From the NCBI RefSeq assembly GCF_945873775.1, contig NZ_CAMCEC010000022.1, positions 1 through 39,518 of the forward strand: DNA of 39,518 nt, read 5' to 3'. Below the pieces are notes generated by a model that was not told where the DNA came from, ran no database searches, and was given only the letters and a program-made list of their open reading frames with translations. The position numbers and the translations under genes were made by a program. The first letter of the stretch is position 1, and each line of letters starts with the position of its first letter. The stretch comes from an uncultured Treponema sp. GTDB taxonomy: Bacteria; Spirochaetota; Spirochaetia; Treponematales; Treponemataceae. Below, piece by piece: positions 15,818 through 24,278 of this stretch.

Positions 15818-17884
15818 ATGAAATCTATTTGGTATAAAAATCCTGCTGAAAATTTTGACGAAGCTATTTCTGTTGGAAACGGAAGAATCGGCGCGACAGT
15901 TTTTGGCGGAACAGGACACGAAAAAATATATTTAAATGAAGAATCTGTATGGTCTTGCCGCTATTCAGATAGAAATAATAAAAATGCAAAGGAAGCTGTA
16001 AACGGCATAAGGGCTTTGCTGAATCAAGGACGCGAGCTTGAGGCGCAGGAACAAGTTTTTGAATGTTTTTCAGGTGCTCCAGTTTCCCAAGCTTCTTATA
16101 AAAGCGCAGGAATTGTTTCAATTGATTTTTATGACGCTGAGCACCAAGGACTTTTAGGACCGGACTCCGGCGACAAGGGAACTTTTTCTTCTTATGATTC
16201 TTATAGGCGCGAGCTTGATTTTTCAAGCGGAATCTGCTCTTCAAGTTTTTCTCTTGAATCTGCGGCACCCAGCACGGTGGATCTTTCAAACGGAACAAAC
16301 GGAAGCTATGTAACTTTTACGCGTGAATGTTTTGCTTCTGCTTCGTCCGATGTTTTGGTTTATCACATTTCAGCTTCCATGCCAAAAAGCATTTTCCTTA
16401 GGCTCAAGATTGAAGGCGAATCTTTTCCGAAGAAATACAATCTTACAGAAGACACTGTTGTGGCTTTGTGCGATTCAGGCATTCCTTTTGCGGCGATGGT
16501 TACGGCTGTTGCTTCCGGCGGAACTGTTTTTACCCACGGAGACAATCTGATTGTAGAAAAAGCTGATGACGTTACTCTTTACATTGATGTTGAAAGCGCG
16601 TACAGAAAAAGACGTTTTAGAAGAAAGGGCGGAAACAACTTTAGAAATCCGATGATTTTTGCGTCTAAATGCGCGGACATTGCATTAAAGAAAATCTGCT
16701 TTGCTTCCGGCACTTCCTACGAAAATTTAAAGACTGACCAGGCATTGGAATTTTCCGCATGGAATCAGCGTTCTATTCTTTCTTTGGAAGGGCTTGAAAC
16801 TGACGGAAAATCAGTTGATGAAATTTGTCAGGATAAAAAAGCCGCAAAATTTCTTGAGTGGATTTACTCAAAGTACAAGCTTATTTCAAGCTGCAAGGAA
16901 CAGGCGACACTTCCTTCTGTGGCAAACGGAATTTGGACAGACAAAATGTCCGCAGAAAATTTCAGCTTGCAGGATGAAAATTTTTATAGATACAGCTCTG
17001 GAATTTTAGGACTGGAAAAAATAAATTTGCCTTTGTTCAAGCTTGCAAAAAAAATGTACAAGCGCGGAAAAATGACTGCAAAAAAAATGTACGGATGCCC
17101 AGGCTTTGTTCTGCATAATTCAACTGACATTTGGGGCGACTCTGTTCCGTGCGGCATAGATTTTAGAAATTCTTATTCTCCGCTTGGTGCCTGCGCAATT
17201 GCAAAAGCCGCATTGGATTACTATGAATATTCGCTTGACCGCAAATTTTTAAAGCGCCATTTTTATCTTTTTAAGAAAGCCTGCGATTTTTTTGCGGAAT
17301 ACCTTGTTCCTGTTGAAGACAAAAAATTCCTTTCGCTTAGTCCTGCATTTACAAACGGATACGAAACAAGAAGCGGCACTGTTGCTTATGTTGCTTTGGA
17401 AAATATTTCTGAAAATAAAATTATAAAAGAGCTTTTTGAAAACACATTGGCGGCAATGAAGTATCTTGGCTTTAAAAATTCAGAAAAGTTTTTTATAAAG
17501 TACAGTTCAATCATGCAGAAAATAAAATGCCCGGAAGAAGAAAGTTTTGCGGAAAATACTGCAAGTAATTTTGACAGTTTCCTTTTGAGTTCTGCGGATT
17601 CGATTATTTCAAGCAAAATAAAAAACGGCCGCGTGGAAATTTTATTGCTTTCAAATTTGCCGGCTGAATGGCAAAACGGTTCTCTTACAAAAGTCTGCCT
17701 TAAAGGAAATATTCTTGCGGACATAAAATGGCGCGATGGAAAATTTGAAGATGCCCGGCTTTACACTGAGCAGGGAACTGTTTTTATGAAGGAACTGACT
17801 ATTTGCTACGGTGGGAAAAAATACAGCTCGCAGCTTTCGGACGGTTCGCTTGATATAAGAAACGTTTTGCCAACGACTGTATAA
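15818..17884 (+). CDS. GH95-family (alpha-L-fucosidase-like) protein, probably catalytically altered
   Basis: The family is clear from ISVGNGRIGATVFGG...LNEESVWS at the N-terminus, HNSTDIWGDSVP near 433-444 and the closing beta domain (LSNLPAEWQNGSL). GH95 enzymes cleave alpha-1,2-fucose or galactose. Key positions are changed. The NxNxxMNYW motif reads NFSLQDENFY (381-390), so the second essential Asn becomes Ser383. The SPE motif holding the catalytic Glu reads SPA (508-510). The usual HPPFQIDGNFG segment is replaced by NTASNFDSF. Length is 688 against about 750-800. No signal peptide is seen. It may be a binding protein or an enzyme of new chemistry. The motif matching is by eye. Confidence 0.8.
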   Translation: MKSIWYKNPAENFDEAISVGNGRIGATVFGGTGHEKIYLNEESVWSCRYSDRNNKNAKEAVNGIRALLNQGRELEAQEQVFECFSGAPVSQASYKSAGIVSIDFYDAEHQGLLGPDSGDKGTFSSYDSYRRELDFSSGICSSSFSLESAAPSTVDLSNGTNGSYVTFTRECFASASSDVLVYHISASMPKSIFLRLKIEGESFPKKYNLTEDTVVALCDSGIPFAAMVTAVASGGTVFTHGDNLIVEKADDVTLYIDVESAYRKRRFRRKGGNNFRNPMIFASKCADIALKKICFASGTSYENLKTDQALEFSAWNQRSILSLEGLETDGKSVDEICQDKKAAKFLEWIYSKYKLISSCKEQATLPSVANGIWTDKMSAENFSLQDENFYRYSSGILGLEKINLPLFKLAKKMYKRGKMTAKKMYGCPGFVLHNSTDIWGDSVPCGIDFRNSYSPLGACAIAKAALDYYEYSLDRKFLKRHFYLFKKACDFFAEYLVPVEDKKFLSLSPAFTNGYETRSGTVAYVALENISENKIIKELFENTLAAMKYLGFKNSEKFFIKYSSIMQKIKCPEEESFAENTASNFDSFLLSSADSIISSKIKNGRVEILLLSNLPAEWQNGSLTKVCLKGNILADIKWRDGKFEDARLYTEQGTVFMKELTICYGGKKYSSQLSDGSLDIRNVLPTTV

Positions 17885-17889
17885 TCTAT

Positions 17890-17918
17890 TTGCATAAAGT
17901 TTCCCCTTGTGATATGAT
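17890..17918 (+). promoter_or_regulatory. pyrBI promoter
   Basis: TTGCAT (17890-17895), a 17-nt spacer and TATGAT (17913-17918). AGGGGG (17931-17936) is a strong ribosome site 5 nt before the pyrB ATG. No pyrimidine attenuator hairpin is visible in the short leader. Confidence 0.7.
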
Positions 17919-17941
17919 AGCGAAAATTTCAGGGGGCTTGA

Positions 17942-18865
17942 ATGTTAAAAGGAAGACATCTTATTGAACCGGCGGATTTAACCGTCAGTGAAATTGATGA
18001 AATTTGTTCTTTGGCGGAACAGATGATTGTAGATCCGGCTTCTTTTCAAGATGTGTGTCGCGGGAAAATTCTTGCGACACTTTTTTTTGAGCCGAGCACA
18101 AGAACTAGGCTTTCATTTGAAGCTGCGATGCTTCATCTAGGCGGAACAGTCGAAGGCTTTGCTGATGCGAGCTACACTTCTTCTACAAAAGGCGAAACTT
18201 TGGCGGACACAATAAGAGTTGTAAGTTCCTATGTTGATGTTATTGCGATGCGTTCTCCAAAAGAAGGCGCAGCATTGCTTGCTTCAAGATACAGTCCTGT
18301 TCCTATAATCAATGCGGGCGACGGCGGACATTCTCATCCAACGCAGACACTTACAGACCTTGTTACAATCCGTGCGCTTCAAGGTGGATTTGAAGGACAC
18401 ACGATTGGGTTTTGCGGCGATTTAAAATTCGGAAGAACTGTTCATTCCCTTACACAGGCAATGAGCCGCTACAAAAATAACAAGTTTGTTTTTATCAGCC
18501 CGGAAGAATTGAAAGTTCCTTCATACATAACAGAAGATTTGCTTAAGCCTGCCGGAATAGAATTCTCAACAGCTGAACGTCTGGAAGATGTAATCGGCGA
18601 GCTTGATATTCTTTACATGACTCGTGTTCAAAAAGAAAGATTTTTTAATGAGCAGGATTATATCCGCCTTAAAGACAGCTATATTTTGAATAAAGAAAAA
18701 ATGAAGCTGGCAAAGCAGGACATGATAGTTCTTCATCCGCTTCCACGTGTAAATGAAATTGCTCCAGAAGTTGATGACGATCCGCGCGCTGCTTATTTTA
18801 AGCAAGTAAAATACGGAATGTTTGCACGTATGGCGCTTATTGCAAAACTTACAGGAGTACTCTGA
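17942..18865 (+). CDS. pyrB: Aspartate carbamoyltransferase catalytic subunit
   Basis: PyrB joins carbamoyl phosphate and L-aspartate, the first committed step of pyrimidine synthesis. The 307-residue length is standard. [13 protein letters not shown] near 47-59 binds carbamoyl phosphate, HPTQTLTDL near 132-140 and [10 protein letters not shown] near 264-273 are the other active-site segments. The stop overlaps the pyrI start by one base, as expected for a catalytic/regulatory pair forming the allosteric holoenzyme. Confidence 0.97.
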   Translation: MLKGRHLIEPADLTVSEIDEICSLAEQMIVDPASFQDVCRGKILATLFFEPSTRTRLSFEAAMLHLGGTVEGFADASYTSSTKGETLADTIRVVSSYVDVIAMRSPKEGAALLASRYSPVPIINAGDGGHSHPTQTLTDLVTIRALQGGFEGHTIGFCGDLKFGRTVHSLTQAMSRYKNNKFVFISPEELKVPSYITEDLLKPAGIEFSTAERLEDVIGELDILYMTRVQKERFFNEQDYIRLKDSYILNKEKMKLAKQDMIVLHPLPRVNEIAPEVDDDPRAAYFKQVKYGMFARMALIAKLTGVL

Positions 18866-19302
18866 TGATTAATATCGCTGAAATTAAAAACGGACTTGTA
18901 ATCGATCATATTCAGGCTGGAACTGGCTGGAAAGTTTTCAAGTGGCTTGGATTAGACAAAGTGAGTTTTTCCACTGCTCTGATTATGAATGCTTCGTCTA
19001 AAAAAACAGGCAAGAAAGACATAATAAAAATCGACAATATTATAAATATTGATTACAGCGTTCTTGGCTTTATAGATTCCAACATAACTGTAAATGTAAT
19101 TCAGGATTCAAAGATAACAAGAAAAATAAAAATGGAGCTTCCTGAAAAAATTGAAAATGTGATTGAATGTAAAAATCCGCGTTGCATTACAATTACAGAG
19201 CATTACGTTCCGCAGGAATTTAAACTTGTCAACAGGGAAAAGAAAGAATACCGCTGCATTTATTGCGATGCTCTTCACAAAGGAACTCTTTCAGTTGAAT
19301 AA
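18865..19302 (+). CDS. pyrI: Aspartate carbamoyltransferase regulatory subunit
   Basis: PyrI binds nucleotide effectors (CTP, ATP) and, through a zinc site, holds the PyrB trimers together. The 145-residue protein has the N-terminal allosteric fold ([21 protein letters not shown] near 11-31) and a C-terminal zinc domain with CKNPRC and CIYC, the four conserved cysteines. It is coupled to pyrB. A dispersed palindromic repeat follows at 19384-19500. Confidence 0.96.
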   Translation: MINIAEIKNGLVIDHIQAGTGWKVFKWLGLDKVSFSTALIMNASSKKTGKKDIIKIDNIINIDYSVLGFIDSNITVNVIQDSKITRKIKMELPEKIENVIECKNPRCITITEHYVPQEFKLVNREKKEYRCIYCDALHKGTLSVE

Positions 19303-19383
19303 TTTTTCTGCAAGTTTCCCACACTGAAACCAATTGATATTCAATAGTTAAAAATGTTATAGAATTGTTCAACAAATTCTAAC

Positions 19384-19500
19384 TGTTATTCCCGTACTTG
19401 ATACGGGAATTTTTTTACCACACATAGATTGCCGTGTCGTAGCACGGCAATGACAATTAGAGCAAAACCGACAATGACATTTATAACTTATTAGGCATCC
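19384..19500. repeat. Dispersed palindromic repeat, paired arms
   Basis: A forward arm (19384-19411, stem TTCCCGTA/TACGGGAA) and a reverse arm (19426-19455, stem GCCGTG/CACGGC ending AATGACA) are followed by a reverse outer flank (AATGACATTTATAACTTATT at 19474-19493, then AGGCATCC). The flank matches the outer ends at 1247-1270 and 29283-29310. It separates the convergent pyrI and bioB and may double as a terminator for both. Confidence 0.8.
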
Positions 19501-19511
19501 CAATTTTTTTA

Positions 19512-20489
19512 TCAGCTTTCGATTTTGTAGCCGAGTTTTTTCAGCATTGAAATATCTTCATCGTTTGTTGAGCCGGGCGTTGTCAAAAAGTCCCCGGAAA
19601 TGAGCGCGTTTGCTCCTGCTAAGAAGGCGGCTTCTCCGTTGTTACCCAAATTTTTTCTTCCGGCGGCGCATCGTATTGTTTGGCTTGGCATTATAAATCT
19701 GAAAACTGAAATTGTCCGTAACGCTTCTTCCTGCGAAATTTTTTCAGCGTTTTCAAGCGGAGTTCCTTTTATCGGAGTTAAAATATTTACCGGAACAGAC
19801 TGAACTTCAAGTCCGCGAAGCTCAAGCGCAAGGTCGATTCTGTCTTCTCTTGATTCTCCAAGTCCGATTATTCCTCCGCTGCAAATTTCAAGTCCTGCTT
19901 TTTTTGCGTTTAAAATTGTCTGGATTCTGTCGTTGTAAGAATGTGTTGTGCAGATGTTTGCAAAATAATTTTTTCCGGTTTCAATGTTGTGGTGGTAGCG
20001 TTCAACTCCGGCAAGCTTAAGTTCCTGCATTTGTTCAAAAGAAAGAATTCCAAGTGAAGCGCAAAGCTTGATTTTGTCTTTGAGTTTTTCTTTTATTGCT
20101 TTAAAATTTTCTATTGCAATTTCAAAATCTTTTCCTGAAAGTCCGCGTCCGGAAGTTACAAGTGAAATTCTTGAAACGTGATTTTCCAATGCACGCTCGC
20201 AGAACTTTATTGATTCTTGCGGCTGAATGACAGGAGTTGCTTGGCAAGAAGTTTTCCAATGTGCGGACTGGGCGCAATATTTGCAGTTTTCTCCGCATTT
20301 TCCCATCTTTGCATTTATAATGGAACAAACGCTGCTTGAGTTTGTGCAGCAGCTTTTTCTGATTCTGTCTGCCGCTTCAAAAAGTTCGGACGCTTGTTCT
20401 GTTTCGTAAAGCCGAATCGCTTCTTCTTTTGTAACTTTATGATTTTCGTTTATAACTGCGTTTTCCAATTCTTGTAAAAAATTATTCAT
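19512..20489 (-). CDS. bioB: Biotin synthase
   Basis: BioB is a radical-SAM enzyme that inserts sulfur into desthiobiotin to form biotin. The 325-residue protein has the SAM-cluster motif CGENCKYCAQSAHW, further cluster-binding cysteines, the YHHNIETG motif and RCAAGRKNLG (the Arg ligand region of the [2Fe-2S] cluster). It is the last gene of bioY-M-N-B and overlaps bioN by 8 bp. No bioA, bioD or bioF is in the window, which fits uptake of desthiobiotin or biotin rather than full synthesis, although genes elsewhere cannot be excluded. Confidence 0.96.
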   Translation of the reverse strand: MNNFLQELENAVINENHKVTKEEAIRLYETEQASELFEAADRIRKSCCTNSSSVCSIINAKMGKCGENCKYCAQSAHWKTSCQATPVIQPQESIKFCERALENHVSRISLVTSGRGLSGKDFEIAIENFKAIKEKLKDKIKLCASLGILSFEQMQELKLAGVERYHHNIETGKNYFANICTTHSYNDRIQTILNAKKAGLEICSGGIIGLGESREDRIDLALELRGLEVQSVPVNILTPIKGTPLENAEKISQEEALRTISVFRFIMPSQTIRCAAGRKNLGNNGEAAFLAGANALISGDFLTTPGSTNDEDISMLKKLGYKIES

Positions 20490-21171
20490 CTGAAATTTTG
20501 CTCCTGTTTAAAACTGCCATTCTTTTTGTTTCCGCATTGTGAAGAAGGCAGGAAAAAAATGTTGAAAATTTTTGTATTAAAATTTCTATTTTCCATTTTG
20601 AATTTTTTTGCGTCCGCGCTTTTACTGCAAGCTCCACTTTGTTCCAAGTTTCAAAAATTTCTGGAATGAAATTTATTGCAAGCGAAATTGTGAGCGCAGG
20701 ATTCCATTTTTTTACCAGCGGAATTATTTTTGAAATTCCATTTTGAATAAGTTCCAGCGCGCTTTGTATTTGCAAAGGTGAAGTTGTTTCAAAAACAACT
20801 TGGGCTGCAAGTGATGTTGTAAAAAATCTGACCGTGTACAAAATTCCGTAGGCAAGCGAATCTTTGTCCAGCCAAAATGGAATGTGAATTAGTTTTACCA
20901 AAGTTACAAATCCGCCGATTACAAAAACAAATTTCAGCTGCTTTACAGAATTCCATTTTGCGCCGGAAAGAAAAAAAAGCGTTAGGCTTGCAAAAAAGCA
21001 TCCAAAAATTTTTATAACAATCTTCCAGGAAAAAAGTTCTTCCCAAGAAACAGACATTCCGCCGCTGTAAGTAAAAATGCACAAAACAAAAAGAAATGAA
21101 AGTTTTGCAATTGAAGGAATTTTATGCAAAACGGAATTTCCTTTTCTGTAAGCAAACAAACTTAAAGCCAT
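20482..21171 (-). CDS. bioN: Energy-coupling factor transmembrane protein BioN/EcfT
   Basis: This membrane subunit couples the ATPase to the substrate-binding BioY in a biotin ECF transporter. With the ATG at 21171 (MALSLFAYRKGNSVLHKI) the protein is 229 residues with about four to five hydrophobic segments. The coupling region near the C-terminus contains AVKART, a variant of the Ala-Arg-Gly coupling motif. A longer frame reaching 21222 lies within bioM and is unlikely. It overlaps bioM by 10 bp and bioB by 8 bp, so the operon is tightly coupled. Confidence 0.88.
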   Translation of the reverse strand: MALSLFAYRKGNSVLHKIPSIAKLSFLFVLCIFTYSGGMSVSWEELFSWKIVIKIFGCFFASLTLFFLSGAKWNSVKQLKFVFVIGGFVTLVKLIHIPFWLDKDSLAYGILYTVRFFTTSLAAQVVFETTSPLQIQSALELIQNGISKIIPLVKKWNPALTISLAINFIPEIFETWNKVELAVKARTQKNSKWKIEILIQKFSTFFSCLLHNAETKRMAVLNRSKISDE

Positions 21172-21878
21172 ACCAAATCCTTTATGCTTGAATAATGCGC
21201 GATTGGATTTCTTATGCTCCACTGCTCAAGGTTTTGCGACAAGCCTTCATTCGGTGAACCGTCAAATCTGATTTTTCCTTTGTCCAAAACTATGAAACGG
21301 TCTGTAAGCGCAAGGATTTTTTCAAGCTCGTGAGTCAACACAATAATTGTTTTCTTTTCTTCCTTTAATTTTTTTAGAATCATGCAGACTTGCTTTACGC
21401 CCGGCCAGTCTAAATTTGCAAACGGCTCGTCAAAAATTATAACGTTTCTGTTGATTGCAAGAATTCCAGCAACTGCAAGCCGCCGCTTTTCTCCGCCGGA
21501 CAAACTTCTTGCATAGGCATTTTTTTTGTGAAGAAGTCCAACTTGCTCAAGCGAAGATTCAACGCGTTGCTTGAGTTCATCTTTTTTCAGACCGTAATTT
21601 TTTGCACCGAACGAAACATCTTCTTCTGGAGTTTCGCCTAAAATCTGCGAGTCGGCATCTTGAAAAACAAGCCCCACGGAATTTCCGAATAAGTCAATTG
21701 TTCCGTTAGTCGGCTCGTCAAGTCCTGCAATCAGCGACATTAAGACGCTTTTTCCGGAACCGTTTGAGCCTGCGATTACACAGAATTCCCCTTGTTCAAT
21801 TGAAAACGAAATATCTTCAAGCGCTTTTGTTTTGTCCGGAAATATTTTTGAAACGTTTTTTACTTCGAGTGCTTTCAT
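21162..21878 (-). CDS. bioM: ECF transporter ATPase BioM
   Basis: This cytoplasmic ATPase of the biotin ECF transporter has 238 residues with Walker A AGSNGSGKS, Q-loop LVFQDAD, signature LSGGEKRRLAVAGIL, Walker B VIIFDEPFANLD and switch VLTHELE, all intact. It lies 3 bp downstream of bioY. A single ATPase implies a BioM homodimer working with BioN and BioY. Confidence 0.93.
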   Translation of the reverse strand: MKALEVKNVSKIFPDKTKALEDISFSIEQGEFCVIAGSNGSGKSVLMSLIAGLDEPTNGTIDLFGNSVGLVFQDADSQILGETPEEDVSFGAKNYGLKKDELKQRVESSLEQVGLLHKKNAYARSLSGGEKRRLAVAGILAINRNVIIFDEPFANLDWPGVKQVCMILKKLKEEKKTIIVLTHELEKILALTDRFIVLDKGKIRFDGSPNEGLSQNLEQWSIRNPIAHYSSIKDLVWL

Positions 21879-21881
21879 TTT

Positions 21882-22454
21882 TTATGAATGTGTGTAGCGG
21901 AAAATTACCGGACGGAATTTGTAAGTGAGCGGAACCATTAAAATTATTTTTATGATGTTGCCCGGAATGAACGGAAACAAAACTGTTGCCAAAGTTTTTT
22001 CAAGTCCGCTTTGTGTTACGCGCATGAAGCCAAGAATTCCGCCTGCAAAAATAATTACAGTCGCAGCAATTGCCGCAAGCGATATAACAATCAGCGATTT
22101 TATTTTTGAGTGCTCTTTTTTATTTGAAAGGAAAATTGCAAGAATCAGTCCGCCTGCGAAAGCTCCGATTGCGTAAGAAAAAAGAAATCCGCCGGTTGGC
22201 CCTGAAATCAGATGCTGGATTCCGCCCTTGCCGGAAAAAACTGGCAGCCCCAAACTTCCGAGAATTAAAAAAATTACAACGGACAAAGCTCCGTAAACTG
22301 GTCCGAGCAGCATCCCGGAAAGCATGCACATCATGTCTTGAATGATAATTGGAATGCCAACCGGCAACGGAATTTGTATAAAGCACGAAGCGGAAATAAG
22401 AGCCGCAAATAAAGCTGTAAGAATAATGTTTGTTCCTGATTTTTGTGATTTCAT
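21882..22454 (-). CDS. bioY: Biotin transporter BioY
   Basis: BioY is the substrate-binding membrane component of the biotin ECF transporter. The 190-residue protein has six hydrophobic segments and the family motifs IPLPVGIPIIIQDM near 28-41, GPVYGALSVVIFLILGSLGLPVF and GPTGGFLFSYAIGAF. It heads the operon and is preceded by a BirA operator at 22466-22498, with AAGG as a modest ribosome site. Confidence 0.95.
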   Translation of the reverse strand: MKSQKSGTNIILTALFAALISASCFIQIPLPVGIPIIIQDMMCMLSGMLLGPVYGALSVVIFLILGSLGLPVFSGKGGIQHLISGPTGGFLFSYAIGAFAGGLILAIFLSNKKEHSKIKSLIVISLAAIAATVIIFAGGILGFMRVTQSGLEKTLATVLFPFIPGNIIKIILMVPLTYKFRPVIFRYTHS

Positions 22455-22465
22455 AATTTACCTTT

Positions 22466-22498
22466 TTCGTTACCCAAGTTTTTTATTAGGTTAACGAA
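22466..22498 (-). promoter_or_regulatory. BirA operator of the bioYMNB operon
   Basis: Inverted repeat TTCGTTACCC (22466-22475) and GGTTAACGAA (22489-22498) with a 13-nt spacer. The form GTTAACC-spacer-GGTTAAC is the recognised operator type of group II biotin ligase repressors. It lies 12 nt ahead of bioY, so bound BirA should block expression when biotin is plentiful. The site at birA has the same 10-13-10 geometry. Confidence 0.9.
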
Positions 22499-22541
22499 AT
22501 GTGTGCTTGTAGTCAAGGAGATTGGTGGAGTTTGTCTTTAA

Positions 22542-22576
22542 ACAAAAAAACTGCCACAAAAAATTTTGCAGCAGTT
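22542..22576 (-). terminator. Terminator of the 22609 lipoprotein gene
   Basis: On the minus strand AACTGC / GCAGTT and an inner CAAAA / TTTTG pairing form a hairpin (22549-22576) followed by a run of T (22542-22550). It isolates the lipoprotein gene from the biotin operon. Confidence 0.75.
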
Positions 22577-22608
22577 CAGTTTATTATGCAGAATACAATA
22601 AATATTTT

Positions 22609-23226
22609 TTACATTTTTTCTATCAGCAGTTTATATTTTCCATAAGGAACACGGCGGAATTTGTGCAATGCTGTAGTTGTTGCAACGCGGTTATGATAGA
22701 ACACTTCCAGACTAAGTCCCTGCTCAGATGACATATCAGCTTTTACAACAAGATAATAAGTTCCTGCTTCTGCAATGTTCCAGTTTGTTGTAACCATGAA
22801 CAAGAACGGTTCAAAGGTAGACGGCGGAACTGCGCTTCCTTTTAAATTTTCATTAGGAACAAGATTAAAGTTTTCATCATATAGAAGAATTTCTGGAATC
22901 ATTGCGCTCTTTTTTTCTTCGTTTGTGCTCATAAGCCCTGTCGGAATTGACTTTAATATAAAATCGTAACTGCTATTTTCCAAAGACAGTTTGTAGACAT
23001 TTGCTGGAACTGGAGTGTCGGAATATTCAACAGAAACTTGATTGCTATTTTCAGAGAGATTTTCCTTTGAAAGCTGCTTTCCGATTTTGTAATCCGACGC
23101 ATTGCCTGATGCGATAAGTTCTTTTTCATCTGCAAAAACTTTTTTTGTTGAAACTTTTGTAGATGCGCAAGAAATAATGCAAATTGATAAAACAGCAAGA
23201 CCAAGACAATTTTTTAATTTTCTCAT
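22609..23226 (-). CDS. Lipoprotein of unknown function behind a G8-tract promoter
   Basis: This 205-residue protein has a lipoprotein signal peptide (lipobox IISC, Cys at 20). The mature part resembles no family I can name; it is probably mostly beta, with SLENSSYDFILKS, GTYYLVVKADMS and a final YGKYKLLIEKM strand suggesting a jelly-roll or pre-peptidase-like fold. It is expected on the periplasmic or outer-membrane face. It is monocistronic, with a promoter whose spacer contains eight G (23258-23288) and its own terminator. The AAGGA ribosome site supports the start. Confidence 0.85.
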   Translation of the reverse strand: MRKLKNCLGLAVLSICIISCASTKVSTKKVFADEKELIASGNASDYKIGKQLSKENLSENSNQVSVEYSDTPVPANVYKLSLENSSYDFILKSIPTGLMSTNEEKKSAMIPEILLYDENFNLVPNENLKGSAVPPSTFEPFLFMVTTNWNIAEAGTYYLVVKADMSSEQGLSLEVFYHNRVATTTALHKFRRVPYGKYKLLIEKM

Positions 23227-23257
23227 ACTTTTTCCTTTTTATAAAAAATAATAATTT

Positions 23258-23288
23258 ATTATACTGTTGCTACCCCCCCCGTGGTCAA
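23258..23288 (-). promoter_or_regulatory. Putative phase-variable promoter with G8 in a 19-nt spacer
   Basis: On the minus strand TTGACC (23283-23288) and perfect TATAAT (23258-23263) are separated by 19 nt that include eight consecutive G (23273-23280 on plus as C). Loss of two G would give the ideal 17-nt spacing. The expected start near 23251 is 25 nt ahead of the lipoprotein ATG. Poly-G tracts near promoters are known to switch expression in Treponema pallidum tpr genes. Confidence 0.7.
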
Positions 23289-23330
23289 GGTCTTTTCAAA
23301 TTTATTTGTTGTATCCATTGCTCAGAAAAA

Positions 23331-24278
23331 CTACCTGTTTTTTATAAAACTGTCTTGCCCGGGAATTAAAATGCGGTTTTGATTTTTTGATTCCAGCAAT
23401 GCAAAGCCAAATGCGTTTATTCCTTTGAATGTGTAAATATTTTTATCGGATTCGAGGCGGATTTTTTTTCCATTGTCAAAACAGAGGCTGTTCCATTCAC
23501 AAACAAGAGATGAATCTTCCTGCTGCATTTTTTCTTCTGCGGATTTAAACTCTTTTAAAAATGCAGAAAGAAATTCCTTGCGCGAAAACTTTGCATTTAA
23601 TTTTACTGCGCAATCCGTGTTTGGAATTTTTGGGCATGAAGTTAAATTTATTCCGATTCCTATATTGAGCCAGTTGCATTTTCCTCCAGTTGCAGAAAGC
23701 TCGTCAAGAATGCCACCGACTTTCCCGTTTTCGCTCCAGATGTCGTTTGGCCATCTTGCGTAGAATTTTTTTCCTGCCATTTCAGTTAAAGTTTTTACGA
23801 TTGCAATTTGCGCCGCCATTGTTGCTCGGTGTGAATAAGACACTGCGATTCCGCTTCTTGTAATCAGCGTGCAGGCGAGACTTCCTTTTGTTGTTGTCCA
23901 TTTGTGGCTTGAGTGCCCCTGCCCTTTTGTCTGTTTGTCCGCAGTTATGATTTCCATTTTTTTGCTGAAAGATTTTTCCTGCGCGATTTTTCTTGCTTCT
24001 GTCATCGTGGATTCTGTTTCTGGAAAATGAAAGAAAAGCTCTTCTTCTGCGCCGAATTCCCAAGGAAACAAACTGTCCTTTAAATCTTTTTCAAGAAAAT
24101 ATCCTGCGCGAGTTGAAGAAATTCCGTAGCCTGAAAGCTGCAATGACTGAATCGCTTTCCAAACTGAAACTCTGGAAATTCCTGCGAGCTTTGCGGCTTC
24201 TTCCCCGGAAACAGGCGCGTTTGCTTCCCGGAGAATTTTTAAGATTAAATATTTTGTTGAAAGATTTTTGTTACCCAT
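23331..24278 (-). CDS. birA: Bifunctional biotin ligase/repressor BirA
   Basis: BirA attaches biotin to carrier proteins via biotinyl-AMP and represses biotin genes. The 315-residue protein has an N-terminal winged helix (STKYLILKILREANAPVSGEEAAKL... shown in part) and the ligase domain with RWPNDIWSENGKVGGILDEL. The loop that is GRGRRGR in E. coli reads GQGHSSH (119-125), losing four arginines, including the position whose mutation makes the E. coli enzyme leaky. The ATG lies inside its own operator and has no Shine-Dalgarno sequence, yet the winged helix starts at once, so no later start is possible. Confidence 0.93.
   Translation of the reverse strand: MGNKNLSTKYLILKILREANAPVSGEEAAKLAGISRVSVWKAIQSLQLSGYGISSTRAGYFLEKDLKDSLFPWEFGAEEELFFHFPETESTMTEARKIAQEKSFSKKMEIITADKQTKGQGHSSHKWTTTKGSLACTLITRSGIAVSYSHRATMAAQIAIVKTLTEMAGKKFYARWPNDIWSENGKVGGILDELSATGGKCNWLNIGIGINLTSCPKIPNTDCAVKLNAKFSRKEFLSAFLKEFKSAEEKMQQEDSSLVCEWNSLCFDNGKKIRLESDKNIYTFKGINAFGFALLESKNQNRILIPGQDSFIKNR

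Noticed and set aside
22455..22500. Riboswitch ahead of bioY
   Set aside because: The region is fully accounted for by a BirA operator and is too short for a known metabolite riboswitch.
23273..23280. G8 tract as sequencing error
   Set aside because: The same block recurs at 32882-32896 in another promoter, and both tracts are eight long, so a base-call artefact alone is unlikely; exact length still needs read-level confirmation.
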